A stretch of 64,000 bases of DNA, from the NCBI GenBank assembly GCA_024103005.1, contig JAGFJA010000010.1, positions 1 to 64,000 of the forward strand. The letters are read 5' to 3'. The translations under genes and the position numbers were made by a program. Shown here piece by piece: positions 19,779 to 29,235 of the stretch. Every line of letters starts with the position of its first letter. Within the stretch, counting starts at the first letter, position 1. The notes beneath the pieces were generated by a model. That model had not been told where the DNA came from. It searched no databases and worked only from the letters and a program-made list of their open reading frames with translations. The stretch comes from Saprospiraceae bacterium (lineage in GTDB: Bacteria; Bacteroidota; Bacteroidia; Chitinophagales; Saprospiraceae).

Positions 19779-20776
19779 CAGCTAAAGAAATATGAATAAC
19801 CCCAGAAAATCTTCTTAAAAACAATCAATTGGCAGTTATAATAGCTATTATTATCTACAATGGCGTAGAAATAGTCAGGTTCTGACCCGAGTTGCATTTT
19901 CTTTGTTTCATCCAGAATGGGATACAGATCCACTTTTTTTACCTGATTATGTAAATCAGTCACAACTATTCTGGCAAATGGAACAATTGAAACAGTAGAA
20001 TCCACTCCTAAAATATTTTGTTTGATGACGGAGGCTGCATCTAATTTTTCAATATTTGACAGATACTGCTCCACTGCACCTTTGCTTACTTTTTTAGGGA
20101 TAGGTGTAACAGTCGGGCTGATTGGTTCGACAATATAATTGCTCAGGCCATTTATAGTTAGTTTGAAAGATTCGTTTTTATCCCTGTCATAATTAACTTC
20201 AATGCTCTTTATATCGCCGGGCTTATAATTGAAGATAGATTTAGATCGTATATCTATTAAATGCAAGGGCCAAAGACGCCCCCCCAAATCGCCAGTAAAT
20301 CCGGGATAACTCATTTCATAAGGGATATTATAGCCATCCAGTACCATATAGGAGGCAGTGACTCTTTGATTAGCCCCTCCGATATAAAAAGCTTTCAAAA
20401 GCTTACCGTTCCTGTCATAGACTTCTACCTTCTTGCCAAGAGTTGCTATGTCCCTCATGACGTTTTTTATAGCTGGTTTCGGAACAAGGTTTACAACAGT
20501 CATTCTACGCAATGTAGTCAGGACTACATCTACAAAACCAGGATCTGCCTGATAAATACTGTCTGCAAACCATGTATCATTTCTCCTCTCAAGAGTATAA
20601 CTATTACCTGCCCTATCGGTTACAAATATTTTCCCGATTTTATCGGTATTTGGAATGGCAAAATCCCGACTGTTGTCTGCAAGTGAGGTATTGCCGGATT
20701 TTTTATAATATACAAATGCCGTAATTCCTGTTAAAAGGACGAAAAAGAGAATTACTATTTTTAGTTTATTATTCAT
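19778..20776 (-). CDS. DUF4340 domain protein of the gld operon
   Basis: This 332-residue protein has one N-terminal membrane segment (about residues 7-24, VILFFVLLTGITAFVYY) and an extracytoplasmic beta-rich region with a repeated layout typical of DUF4340 (IGKIFVTDRAG, then WFADSIYQADPGFVDVVLTTLRRM). DUF4340 proteins commonly sit beside GldG-type ABC transporter auxiliary proteins, as here: it begins 10 bases after gldG. Molecular function is not known; it is probably a periplasmic partner of the transporter. Confidence 0.8.
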   Translation of the reverse strand: MNNKLKIVILFFVLLTGITAFVYYKKSGNTSLADNSRDFAIPNTDKIGKIFVTDRAGNSYTLERRNDTWFADSIYQADPGFVDVVLTTLRRMTVVNLVPKPAIKNVMRDIATLGKKVEVYDRNGKLLKAFYIGGANQRVTASYMVLDGYNIPYEMSYPGFTGDLGGRLWPLHLIDIRSKSIFNYKPGDIKSIEVNYDRDKNESFKLTINGLSNYIVEPISPTVTPIPKKVSKGAVEQYLSNIEKLDAASVIKQNILGVDSTVSIVPFARIVVTDLHNQVKKVDLYPILDETKKMQLGSEPDYFYAIVDNNSYYNCQLIVFKKIFWGYSYFFS

Positions 20777-20786
20777 CTAATAACGT

Positions 20787-22532
20787 TTATGCATGGGTTG
20801 CGAACCTTTTCTTCCGAATAAAATTAAAGATTAAGGTTCCCAAACCAAGGATTAATATCGGGACAAGGACATTTAATATTTGCCAGTATGTTTTTTCTTC
20901 TTTTATTTTTACATCATCCAAGAGTCGCAACTTGACTTCTTTCGCTCTTGCAGTCAGTATTCCGGTTTCATCAAACATATATTCAATGGAATTAATGACA
21001 AAGTCCTTATTCCCGTATAGATGCTTATCAAAAGTATTATAACCCAACGGCAAATACTCGTTATTCTGGGGATTGTACACGTTGTTAATCAGCTTTCCAT
21101 AAGACATTACCATAATCTTTGCAGGTGTACCTTCAGCCAAGTACTTCATTTTTAATTGTGCAAGCCCATTCATCATTTCAGGGCTTACTCTGTTTTCATA
21201 TAATGAAGGAAACTTACCCTCCAGGAGCCATGCAACCGGCTGATATGGTTTGTCAAATTTACTCGGATCGGGCTCATATCGAAGAATTTCAAAGTTAATT
21301 CGGACAGGTGCATATTGTAGCCTTGAATGTTTACTGGATGCCAGAAGGTTTGTTTTTACGATATGTGTTTTAGTCTTGACCGTATCAATGGTTGATGTCC
21401 AGTATGCATTTACCCTATCAATGTTTTTGATTATAGGATGAGTCCCGGTGCCTGCCAGAATTGGCGCATAATACCAAGGGAATAATTCTGTCTGAACCCC
21501 TGTGCCCAATTTTCCAACAACCAAAGGTATTTTAGAGCATTCCAAATCAAGTACCAGATTGGGTTCGATTCGAAAACCATACTTGAAAAACATGTCTTCC
21601 AGGTTGAGTTCATTCTCGATTGGGACATATTCAGATTTCGGGTTACGCAGTGAATCCATGTCAATTTTCAATCTGTTGATTAAAAACATGCAATTACCGC
21701 CCCTCATAATGTATTGATCCAGTACAAATTTTTCCTTTTCACTGAATGGGCTGGACGGATTAGACACTATGATTAGTTTGATATTATCCGGAACTTTATA
21801 TATACTGTCCAGATTAATCCATTCCAGATTATAAAATGGCGCCAATGTAGTTAATAAATCCCTGGACTCAATCGGCTTGGATTCACCATGACCTTTCGTA
21901 AAGGCAATTGTAGGTTTACTTTTGCGGAGAATCTTATTAATGGCATCCGCCAACTTGTACTCCAACAGATTAATTGATTGGTTCAGAACCTCTTCATCGC
22001 TGAATCCTGCAATTGAATTTTCAAGGAGATTCACCGGGATTACCTGAGAACCGTATTTTACGACTGCAACCGGATAAATCAGTTTTTCAGTTGCTTCGTT
22101 ATTTTCCATTACCCTTAGGTTGGTCGGTTTAATTCCCTGATCAGCGAGATCCTTTATTCTTTCATTTTTGTCCTGCGTACTTTTTGTGTCTAAGGGGTCA
22201 AGAAACCTGTATTGAATATAACTTGTCTGATTTCTAAATTGGTCAAGAGTAGATTGGGTAGATTCCTGAAGTCTTTTAAAACCTGCCGGCAAGTTGCCAT
22301 CCAATAAAACTTCAACATAAATATTATCCTTAAGATTCTTCAGCATCTTAACAGTTGCTGGTGTAAGGGTATAACGTTTTTCTTCTGTTAAATCCAATCT
22401 TATATTACTGAATGATACCAAAAGATTGACAATTATCACAAAACCGGCAACCAGAGCCAGAATAATGAGATTTCTAGACCGCGGAGAAATATCTTTATTT
22501 ACAGAATTGCTATGTCGATTAGTATTTACCAT
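20787..22532 (-). CDS. gldG: Gliding motility-associated ABC transporter substrate-binding protein GldG
   Basis: GldG is the auxiliary protein of the GldAFG transporter needed for gliding in Flavobacterium johnsoniae. The 581 residues have one N-terminal membrane helix (about 22-42), a large periplasmic ABC_transp_aux-type domain (SFSNIRLDLTEEKRYTLTP, then FTKGHGESKP) and one C-terminal membrane helix (about 550-575) followed by RKKRF. It overlaps gldF by 7 bases. In lineages without gliding the complex may have another role. Confidence 0.9.
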   Translation of the reverse strand: MVNTNRHSNSVNKDISPRSRNLIILALVAGFVIIVNLLVSFSNIRLDLTEEKRYTLTPATVKMLKNLKDNIYVEVLLDGNLPAGFKRLQESTQSTLDQFRNQTSYIQYRFLDPLDTKSTQDKNERIKDLADQGIKPTNLRVMENNEATEKLIYPVAVVKYGSQVIPVNLLENSIAGFSDEEVLNQSINLLEYKLADAINKILRKSKPTIAFTKGHGESKPIESRDLLTTLAPFYNLEWINLDSIYKVPDNIKLIIVSNPSSPFSEKEKFVLDQYIMRGGNCMFLINRLKIDMDSLRNPKSEYVPIENELNLEDMFFKYGFRIEPNLVLDLECSKIPLVVGKLGTGVQTELFPWYYAPILAGTGTHPIIKNIDRVNAYWTSTIDTVKTKTHIVKTNLLASSKHSRLQYAPVRINFEILRYEPDPSKFDKPYQPVAWLLEGKFPSLYENRVSPEMMNGLAQLKMKYLAEGTPAKIMVMSYGKLINNVYNPQNNEYLPLGYNTFDKHLYGNKDFVINSIEYMFDETGILTARAKEVKLRLLDDVKIKEEKTYWQILNVLVPILILGLGTLIFNFIRKKRFATHA

Positions 22533-23257
22533 TTTCTGCGTTGAAGGACAAAGTGTGTTAAAGCTAAAAAGATCGATATGACTGAAAGAAAATAGACGAC
22601 ATCTTTCAAATCAATAACTCCTTTACTCATATTACCGTAATGGTAGTCAATTCCCAATTTCTGTAACCAGTAATCAATTTTACCGACAAAGACCGGAATC
22701 TTACTTACATATAAAAAGAACCATTGGCAGATAAAACATAAAAAAGTTCCTATTACAAAGGCAACTACCTGATTTTGGGTCAGTGAACTGGCGAAAATAC
22801 CGATAGACAGAAAGCTAGCTGAAAGAAAAAGCAAGCCGACATAAGATCCCATTATTCCTCCTGTATCCAGATTGCCTTTTGGTGAACCAAGCTGATACAC
22901 TGAATAATAGTAAACCAGAGTCGGCAATAAACATAAAATTATGAGAAAAAGGCCTGCAATGAACTTACCCAATATTATTTTAAAGTCTGAAATAGGCTTG
23001 GTGGCGAGGAGTTCAATTGTTCCGTTTTGTAATTCCTCTGCAAAAAAACGCATAGTTATTGCAGGAATTACGAAGGTAAAAATAGTTGGAGCCAAATAAA
23101 ACAAACCATCCATGTTGGCGTAATTTCCACTAAGGATACTGGTATCAGGGAAGAAAAACAACATCAATCCCATGACAAGCAAAAATACTCCGCTGATAAT
23201 CAATCCGGCTAATGAACTAAAGAAGGAAGCCATTTCTTTTAAAGCTATCGTCCACAT
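22526..23257 (-). CDS. gldF: Gliding motility-associated ABC transporter permease GldF
   Basis: This is an ABC-2 type permease of 243 residues with about six membrane helices. The signature between helices, FFAEELQNGTIELLATKPISDFKIILGKF (about 69-97), is characteristic of GldF and the related NosY-type permeases. It starts 6 bases after gldA and overlaps gldG, giving the canonical order gldA-gldF-gldG. The N-terminal MWTIALKEMASFFSS is the usual cytoplasmic lead-in. Confidence 0.92.
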   Translation of the reverse strand: MWTIALKEMASFFSSLAGLIISGVFLLVMGLMLFFFPDTSILSGNYANMDGLFYLAPTIFTFVIPAITMRFFAEELQNGTIELLATKPISDFKIILGKFIAGLFLIILCLLPTLVYYYSVYQLGSPKGNLDTGGIMGSYVGLLFLSASFLSIGIFASSLTQNQVVAFVIGTFLCFICQWFFLYVSKIPVFVGKIDYWLQKLGIDYHYGNMSKGVIDLKDVVYFLSVISIFLALTHFVLQRRKW

Positions 23258-23263
23258 AATTCG

Positions 23264-24181
23264 TTATCCTTTTGAGGTCAATTCATGAAAAACATCTTCC
23301 ATACTCAAAACTCTTTGTTCCATCCTGATGATTTTATAACCTGACTGAACTGCCAAGTTAAACAATTCTTCTCTGATATCTGCATCTCCTGCAATATGGA
23401 ATTCAAAAGCGTTATCTGCCTGAGAATTGATATGCCTGATTGATACAATTTTCTTAAAAACATTTAAATCAATTTGATTTTCCCGGGCAAACTGAATCAG
23501 AATACTGCTATTACCCTGATTTACTGTATGGAGTTGCTCTATTTTATCGTCCAGGACAATTTTCCCTTTATTTATAATGACTACTCTATTGCACAGTGCT
23601 TCAACCTCCTGCATTATATGGGTAGAGAAAATTACCACTTTTTCCTTTCCTATTTCTTTAATAACGTTCCTTATTTCAGCTAATTGATTTGGATCCAATC
23701 CGCTGGTTGGTTCATCCATTATCAAAATCTGAGGATTATGTATCATTGCCTGAGCCAGACCGACTCTCTGACGATATCCTTTAGAAATCTGACTTATTAG
23801 TTTATGTTGTTCCCGACCGAGCCCCGTCAATTCTATCATGTCCCTGACTTTGGCAGAAGGGTTATCCAATTTATACAATTTGGCCACATACAACAGATAT
23901 TCCTTGATATACATATCTTTGTATAATGGATTATTCTCGGGCAAGTAGCCCACTATTTTGCGTACCTCAATGGAATCAGTTTTTACATCGTAACCACCCA
24001 GCCGTACTTCACCGGATGTCTGGGGTATAAAACAGGATAATATCTTCATAGTTGTTGACTTACCGGCACCATTCGGACCGAGAAATCCAAGGATATCACC
24101 TTTAGAAACAGTAAAACTGACTGAATCCAGGGCTTTTTGCTGTCCGTATATTTTAGTCAGGTTCTTTACCTCTATAGACAT
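23264..24181 (-). CDS. gldA: Gliding motility-associated ABC transporter ATPase GldA
   Basis: This 305-residue ABC ATPase energises GldFG. It shows Walker A GPNGAGKST (35-43), the signature region ISKGYRQRVGLAQ, Walker B ILIMDEPTSGLD and the switch His in FSTHIMQE. The C-terminal 80 residues form the extension seen in GldA and related ABC-2 ATPases. I chose the ATG at 24181; the frame could start two codons earlier at TTG, which is less likely. It is the first gene of the operon gldA-gldF-gldG-DUF4340-zinc enzyme. Confidence 0.93.
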   Translation of the reverse strand: MSIEVKNLTKIYGQQKALDSVSFTVSKGDILGFLGPNGAGKSTTMKILSCFIPQTSGEVRLGGYDVKTDSIEVRKIVGYLPENNPLYKDMYIKEYLLYVAKLYKLDNPSAKVRDMIELTGLGREQHKLISQISKGYRQRVGLAQAMIHNPQILIMDEPTSGLDPNQLAEIRNVIKEIGKEKVVIFSTHIMQEVEALCNRVVIINKGKIVLDDKIEQLHTVNQGNSSILIQFARENQIDLNVFKKIVSIRHINSQADNAFEFHIAGDADIREELFNLAVQSGYKIIRMEQRVLSMEDVFHELTSKG

Positions 24182-24199
24182 ATTCAATGCTTAAAAATG

Positions 24200-24207
24200 C
24201 AAAGCTA
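24200..24207 (-). promoter_or_regulatory. Candidate -7 box for the gld operon
   Basis: The minus strand reads TAGCTTTG followed by C, a full match to TAnnTTTG, 19 bases before the gldA ATG. No clear -33 TTG is visible. Confidence 0.4.
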
Positions 24208-24302
24208 AAAATTAATCTAATATCAGATTATTAATAAACAATTAAGTCAATAATTCATCATGAAAGAGATTTTTTAAGAACAAAGGGTAAGGAAATGGAA
24301 CA

Positions 24303-24731
24303 CTACTCCCACAATTCGCCCGTGTAGCATACTGTTCCTTTAAAAATAGCTACTTGTTTACCTTGTTGGTTAAAAGCATGCACCAAAAAATGACCTAATG
24401 TTTTCCCGATTTTAACTATTTCTGATTTTGCTGTTATTATATTGTTCAAAAAAACCGGTGACAGGAGATTTATAGAAGATTCGACAGTTACAGCTTTATT
24501 GCCAAAAGAATTAGAGTGAAATGCCAATGCACTGTCACATAGTGAAAAGAGGATACCTCCATGTGCCAGCTGAAATCCATTGGTCATCGATTGCGTAATC
24601 CGGCAAGAAAGCACAACAGAATCTTCATTGACTTCATCTATATGTATTTCCATCCATCTGCTAAAGCCATCATTCGAATACATCTGATTATGGATGATGG
24701 ATAAGGCTCTTTCTTTGGACCATGCTGGCAT
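24303..24731 (-). CDS. PaaI-type hotdog-fold thioesterase
   Basis: This 142-residue protein hydrolyses acyl- or aryl-CoA thioesters in the PaaI subfamily. The active-site segment LAHGGILFSLCDSALAF (from about 55) holds HGG (57-59) and the catalytic Asp (D66). Length and layout match the family. Its ATG follows the stop codon of the molybdoenzyme gene without a gap (TAG then ATG), so the two are cotranscribed. Nothing else of the phenylacetate pathway is here, so its acyl-CoA substrate is unknown. Confidence 0.87.
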   Translation of the reverse strand: MPAWSKERALSIIHNQMYSNDGFSRWMEIHIDEVNEDSVVLSCRITQSMTNGFQLAHGGILFSLCDSALAFHSNSFGNKAVTVESSINLLSPVFLNNIITAKSEIVKIGKTLGHFLVHAFNQQGKQVAIFKGTVCYTGELWE

Positions 24732-27026
24732 CTATACTATCTTTTCTACCCTGATTTTAATAGATTTTGATACAGGCGTATTGCTTTTCTTAGCTGTCAA
24801 ATGAATGGGAACCAATGGATTAGCTTCAGGAAAATAGGTGGCTGTACAACCTTGAGGGATATCATAAGGAATAACTAAAAAGTTATGAACAATCCTTCTT
24901 TGACCATCATAGTTACTTACCAGGTTAACACATTCTAGTTCGGCTAACTTTAAATCTCGGACATCGGTGGGATTCATGAAAATTACTCTTCGTTCATTTT
25001 GCACTCCTCTATATCTGTCATTAAGCCCGTAAATAGTAGTATTAAACTGATCATGACTCCTGATTGTCATCATGAGCAGCTCTCCTTCTTCAATTTCCGT
25101 CTTCTTGGGTATAGTAACCGTAAAATTGGCTTTTCGGTTATGTGTATAATACTCATTTATTCTGGCACCATTGGGCAAATAAAAACCGCCATTCTTCCGA
25201 ACTCTTTCGTTGTAGTTTTCAAATCCCGGAATAGCTCTTTCAATATCATCACGGATGTTGTCATAATGAATCAAATATTTATCCCAGTCAATTCCGCTGT
25301 TGTCAAGGGTTGCCTTTGCCATTCTGACAATTATTTCCGGCTCAGACAGCATAAAATCACTCAGAGATTTCAGATTTCCGTTACTCTGATGTACGACTCC
25401 CATTGAATCTTCAACAGACACAAATTGTTTTGCTTCATTCTTAATATCAATATCTGTTCTTCCCAGGCTTGGAAGAATCAATGCTTCCTTTCCGTGAATT
25501 ACATGACTTCTGTTTAATTTGGTAGAAACCTGGACTGTCAGATTTGTATTCGTCAATGCCTGAGAAGTGTAATAGGTGTCCGGCGTGGCAGAAATAAAGT
25601 TACCGCCCATAGCAACAAAGACTTTTGCCTTTCCGGTATGAATTGCCTGAATTGCTTCCACTACATCATAGCCGTGATTTCTTGGAAATTTTTTATTAAA
25701 TGTCATATCCAATCTATCCAGAAAGGCTGTTGTCGGTTTTTCAAAAATACCCATTGTACGGTCGCCTTGTACATTTGAATGGCCTCTAACCGGACATAAT
25801 CCGGCACCGGGTTTACCTATAGAGCCTTTGAGTAACAGCAGGTTGACGCCTTCTTGAATGACTTCTACCGCATTCACGTGCTGAGTCCAACCCATAGCCC
25901 AGCATAGAATAATTTTTTCACTTTGGGCAATTTTATAGGCAGCAGCTTCTACTTCCTCATAAGTTAGCCCTGTTTCAGCAACCAAGTCTTCTATGGAGTA
26001 AGATTTTACATTTTGTTTCATTTCTTCAAAACCATGTGTATGATTCTGAATAAAGTTATGGTTGAGGATATTTCCTTTTTCTTCTTCCCATTTTAGTAAA
26101 AATGCTATCAGCGCTTTAAACAAGAACAAATCTGCGTTTATCTTTACCTGTAAATACTGGTCGCTTAGATGGGTGGACTGACCTAACCAGCCTTTAACAG
26201 ACTGAGGGTCACTAAAATTGAGCAAACCGGCTTCTTTGAGCGGATTAACGGCAATAATTTTACTGCCGTTGATTTTTGCTTTTTTCAAGGCCGAAAGCAT
26301 TCTAGGATGATTGGTACCGGGGTTCTGTCCGGCAATAATTATCAAATCGGTATTATAAAAATCTTCCAGTTTGACAGTGCCCTTTCCGATGCCGATTGTT
26401 TCAGTCAGAGCGACACCACTGGATTCATGACACATATTACTGCAATCCGGCAAATTGTTAGTGCCATAAGACCGGACAAAGAGCTGATAGAGAAATGCGG
26501 CTTCATTACTTGTTCTTCCTGATGTGTAAAAAACCGCTTCATTCGGATTTTCTAAACTTTTTAAATGTTTTGCTATAATAGTAAAGGCATTATCCCATGA
26601 TATTTCTTCATAATGACTTCCACCTTCCCTCAGGTACATCGGATGAGTAATTCTCCCGGCTTTTCCGAGTTCATAATCTGTCCATGATAATAATTCTGCA
26701 ACGGAATGTGAATTGAAAAATTCAGGACTTACTTTCTTGGTAGTGGCTTCTTCAGCAATAGCTTTGGCACCATTTTCACAATATTCTGCTACGCTGTTCC
26801 GGTGATCGTCGGGATCAGGCCATGCACACCCGGGGCAATCAACTCCTTGAAATTGATTCAAGCTATTCAGTGCTTTCAATCCTCTTCGGATGGGCATTTC
26901 ATCGATGATATGTTTAACCGACTGAACTACTGCCGGTATGCCTGCAGCTACTTTTTTAGCTTCACTCAATTCAATATCCAGCAAATGCTCGGGCATTGGT
27001 TGATCAGAAGGTGTCTCCTCTTTCAT
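24732..27026 (-). CDS. FdhF/YdeP family molybdopterin oxidoreductase
   Basis: This 764-residue enzyme belongs to the YdeP branch of the formate dehydrogenase-like molybdoproteins. The N-terminus has GVDCPGCAWPDPD (C64, C67) with a further Cys at 83, followed by molybdopterin-binding segments (YTSGRTSNEAAF, DCSNMCHESSG, IAGQNPGTNHPR, MGWTQHVNAVE) and a C-terminal dinucleotide-binding domain (MTIRSHDQFNTTIYGLNDRY). Physiological substrate is unknown in this branch; E. coli YdeP is linked to acid resistance. No fdhD or cofactor synthesis gene is nearby. Confidence 0.9.
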   Translation of the reverse strand: MKEETPSDQPMPEHLLDIELSEAKKVAAGIPAVVQSVKHIIDEMPIRRGLKALNSLNQFQGVDCPGCAWPDPDDHRNSVAEYCENGAKAIAEEATTKKVSPEFFNSHSVAELLSWTDYELGKAGRITHPMYLREGGSHYEEISWDNAFTIIAKHLKSLENPNEAVFYTSGRTSNEAAFLYQLFVRSYGTNNLPDCSNMCHESSGVALTETIGIGKGTVKLEDFYNTDLIIIAGQNPGTNHPRMLSALKKAKINGSKIIAVNPLKEAGLLNFSDPQSVKGWLGQSTHLSDQYLQVKINADLFLFKALIAFLLKWEEEKGNILNHNFIQNHTHGFEEMKQNVKSYSIEDLVAETGLTYEEVEAAAYKIAQSEKIILCWAMGWTQHVNAVEVIQEGVNLLLLKGSIGKPGAGLCPVRGHSNVQGDRTMGIFEKPTTAFLDRLDMTFNKKFPRNHGYDVVEAIQAIHTGKAKVFVAMGGNFISATPDTYYTSQALTNTNLTVQVSTKLNRSHVIHGKEALILPSLGRTDIDIKNEAKQFVSVEDSMGVVHQSNGNLKSLSDFMLSEPEIIVRMAKATLDNSGIDWDKYLIHYDNIRDDIERAIPGFENYNERVRKNGGFYLPNGARINEYYTHNRKANFTVTIPKKTEIEEGELLMMTIRSHDQFNTTIYGLNDRYRGVQNERRVIFMNPTDVRDLKLAELECVNLVSNYDGQRRIVHNFLVIPYDIPQGCTATYFPEANPLVPIHLTAKKSNTPVSKSIKIRVEKIV

Positions 27027-27044
27027 CTGTTAAAATAGTTTTTG

Positions 27045-27075
27045 TAAAGGTACGGAATTTTCCGTCACCTTCCAA
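27045..27075 (-). promoter_or_regulatory. Promoter of the FdhF-thioesterase pair
   Basis: On the minus strand TTG (27073-27075) is followed by 20 bases and TACCTTTA (27045-27052), one mismatch from TAnnTTTG. It sits directly after the stop of the upstream M20 gene and 19 bases before the FdhF start, so this pair can be expressed apart from the SusC operon. Confidence 0.5.
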
Positions 27076-28383
27076 CTAAAATTCAGATAACAGTGACAAC
27101 CGGTATAACAAAAGAGCTGTTCTCTTTGCTTCAATTGGAAGGCAATTCAGATCTGCTGTCTCTTCAATGGTATGGCCGCCGGTTCCGCACATACCTATTC
27201 CGTCTATTGCCATCTTGACGTCATCTGCCACAAAAGAAATATCAGCTGCGCCCGAGTTCCGAGGGTTTACAGGATAGACCGGACCATAATCAAGGTCTTC
27301 ACTAATCTTAGAATACATAGCCAATAGTTGTTTGTTGCCCTCCGTCATTGTCATGGGTGGATATCCATCATCTCCAAAAGTCAGGGTTGCTGTGGTATGA
27401 GGATAGTTATCACGGATAATTTCCATCATAATTTGCCGTGTCCTTTCGAGCTGATCCTTTGAAACAGCCCTCATGTCTCCCGTAACGATTACTTCTTTTG
27501 ATACGATATTATTCTTACCGAAGGCTTCTGATTTTTGCGTTTCAACATTATAGGAGACTGAATTACCTCCGCTTATCAAACCCGGATTAAAAGTAAAGTT
27601 GACTTCAGTGCCAAGTTTTTTATAAAATTCGTTTAAAATACGCGCAGTCTCAAAAATTGCTCCTGCGCCTATTTCAGGCTGGAATATCTGTGAGCTGTGT
27701 GCTGGAATTCCGGTTACTTTAAGCGTCCAGTCTGCCGACCCGCGTCTGGATATATTTGCATTTTCCAATTTACCGTCACCGTCTTCAAATCCGATAGCAA
27801 TATCAGCCCATTTGCCGGCTTCAACTAAATCTTTCTTAGATAATTCCAATGGATTACCACTTAGTTCTTCATCGCCAACAAGGAAAACTTTGACGGAAAC
27901 CTTGTCTAAAAGATTGTTTTCTTTCAAAGCTTTAAGTGCCAGTAGCATGATGACGTCTCCACCCTTCATATCCAGAGCTCCTGGACCATGAATCATATGG
28001 CCGTCTTTGATTTCATATTGCTGAAAGGGACTATCCGGTTCAAAGACTGTGTCCAAATGCCCGATTAAAAGGATTTTTGGACCTTTAGATGAAATTTTCG
28101 TAGCCACAAGGTGACCTGCTCTGCCAAACGCATCACCCGGAATCCATTGGACTTCAAATCCCAAGTCCTTATATTCCCTGGCAAATATTTCACCGACCTG
28201 ACGCACTCCCTTCAGGTTAAAGGTACCACTATTGATATTGACAACTGTTTTCAACAAATCAATTGCCATCTCAGTATTTTGATCAACAGATCGAACTAAT
28301 TTTTTTTCGGTTTTTGCCAATTGAGCCTCTGCCACGAAGACATAATTTATCGTACAAAACAAGAGTAGAAATAATCTCAACAT
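27076..28383 (-). CDS. Secreted M20 family metallopeptidase (glutamate carboxypeptidase-like)
   Basis: This 435-residue dizinc exopeptidase resembles carboxypeptidase G2. It has a signal peptide (ending about VAEAQ, 21). Visible metal and catalytic residues are H109 and D111 in GHLDT, the bridging D138 in GALDMKGG, the catalytic Glu and zinc Glu in DEE (171-173), and a C-terminal His in TGGHTIEE. The insert between them is the dimerisation domain. It directly follows the cyanophycinase gene with no gap, so it could cleave the dipeptides released by that enzyme, for example beta-Asp-Arg. That substrate is inference. Confidence 0.88.
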   Translation of the reverse strand: MLRLFLLLFCTINYVFVAEAQLAKTEKKLVRSVDQNTEMAIDLLKTVVNINSGTFNLKGVRQVGEIFAREYKDLGFEVQWIPGDAFGRAGHLVATKISSKGPKILLIGHLDTVFEPDSPFQQYEIKDGHMIHGPGALDMKGGDVIMLLALKALKENNLLDKVSVKVFLVGDEELSGNPLELSKKDLVEAGKWADIAIGFEDGDGKLENANISRRGSADWTLKVTGIPAHSSQIFQPEIGAGAIFETARILNEFYKKLGTEVNFTFNPGLISGGNSVSYNVETQKSEAFGKNNIVSKEVIVTGDMRAVSKDQLERTRQIMMEIIRDNYPHTTATLTFGDDGYPPMTMTEGNKQLLAMYSKISEDLDYGPVYPVNPRNSGAADISFVADDVKMAIDGIGMCGTGGHTIEETADLNCLPIEAKRTALLLYRLSLLSEF

Positions 28384-29235
28384 CTATTTTATTAATTTAA
28401 ACCTTTCTCCTTCAGTGAAAATATCTACTTTGATATCTCTTGCTGAAAATCGTCCTGATTTGGCTACCTTTATGTGTTTACCCGGACGGAATACAAGAAC
28501 CTGACTTTCACCAAAGACAGTACCATAATTTCCCTGTACCATTAAAGCAGTTGATTCATCTATCCCGATTCCAATATTATGAGGATATTCAAGGATAGCC
28601 GTTAATAATCGATTGTGCCTGCTTCTAATGATAAAATGCTGGTCGATAATAGCATTTCGTAAAAATCCTAATCCTTGAGCTGTATCTACATTATTTTTCC
28701 TAATTGTTTTAAAGGTTGCACTATAGACAGTATCCAGTTTTTGGTTGCCGGTAAGCATTATGGCGCTCATAACAGCAGCTCCTGCGCTGGTTCCGGCAAT
28801 CATTCCACCGTTTTCCAGGCAAGACCTCATTGCTTTTTCAACAGGTGTATTGAGGACCGCTTCCATAAATCTGTTTTGGTCCCCACCACTGATGAAAACA
28901 ATTTTAGCTTTTCTGACAGAATCAATCTTAAGTGTATTAGAAGTATCATTTTTGTCAAAATTGATTCCAAAGCAGTTCTTAATGCCAATTTGTTGCATAG
29001 ATTTTTGCATGGAAGTTATTGCCTGATTGGGATAGCTGCTTGCCATTGGTAAGACGACCATATAATCAGCTTCGTTGAAATGGGCTTCACTTATCATTTG
29101 ATTCAATAAAGAGGCGGGTTTATTCCCGCCTCCTATGATAAATAACTTACCTTTTGAAGTAATCCCTTGTCCAGTTATTGAGTTGAAAACAAAACAACCA
29201 AAGAGTATAAATAAATTTAGTGTTGTCCGCATCAT
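28384..29235 (-). CDS. Secreted cyanophycinase (peptidase family S51)
   Basis: Cyanophycinase cuts the polymer cyanophycin into beta-Asp-Arg dipeptides. The 283 residues carry a signal peptide (to about TGQ, 23) and the S51 fold: FIIGGG (32-37), ISGGDQNR (115-122), nucleophile S150 in GTSAGA, DQHF (198-201) and GIDEST (224-229). The spacings S150-H200-E227 agree with the Ser132-His174-Glu201 triad of Synechocystis CphB as I recall it, and D198, Q199, R204 and R209 fall at its substrate-binding positions. The signal peptide implies action outside the cytoplasm. It overlaps the PKD lipoprotein gene by 4 bases and abuts the M20 gene. Confidence 0.9.
   Translation of the reverse strand: MMRTTLNLFILFGCFVFNSITGQGITSKGKLFIIGGGNKPASLLNQMISEAHFNEADYMVVLPMASSYPNQAITSMQKSMQQIGIKNCFGINFDKNDTSNTLKIDSVRKAKIVFISGGDQNRFMEAVLNTPVEKAMRSCLENGGMIAGTSAGAAVMSAIMLTGNQKLDTVYSATFKTIRKNNVDTAQGLGFLRNAIIDQHFIIRSRHNRLLTAILEYPHNIGIGIDESTALMVQGNYGTVFGESQVLVFRPGKHIKVAKSGRFSARDIKVDIFTEGERFKLIK

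Noticed and set aside
24999-25406. Plus-strand open frame of 135 codons
   Set aside because: Antisense to the conserved FdhF/YdeP core; no recognisable product.
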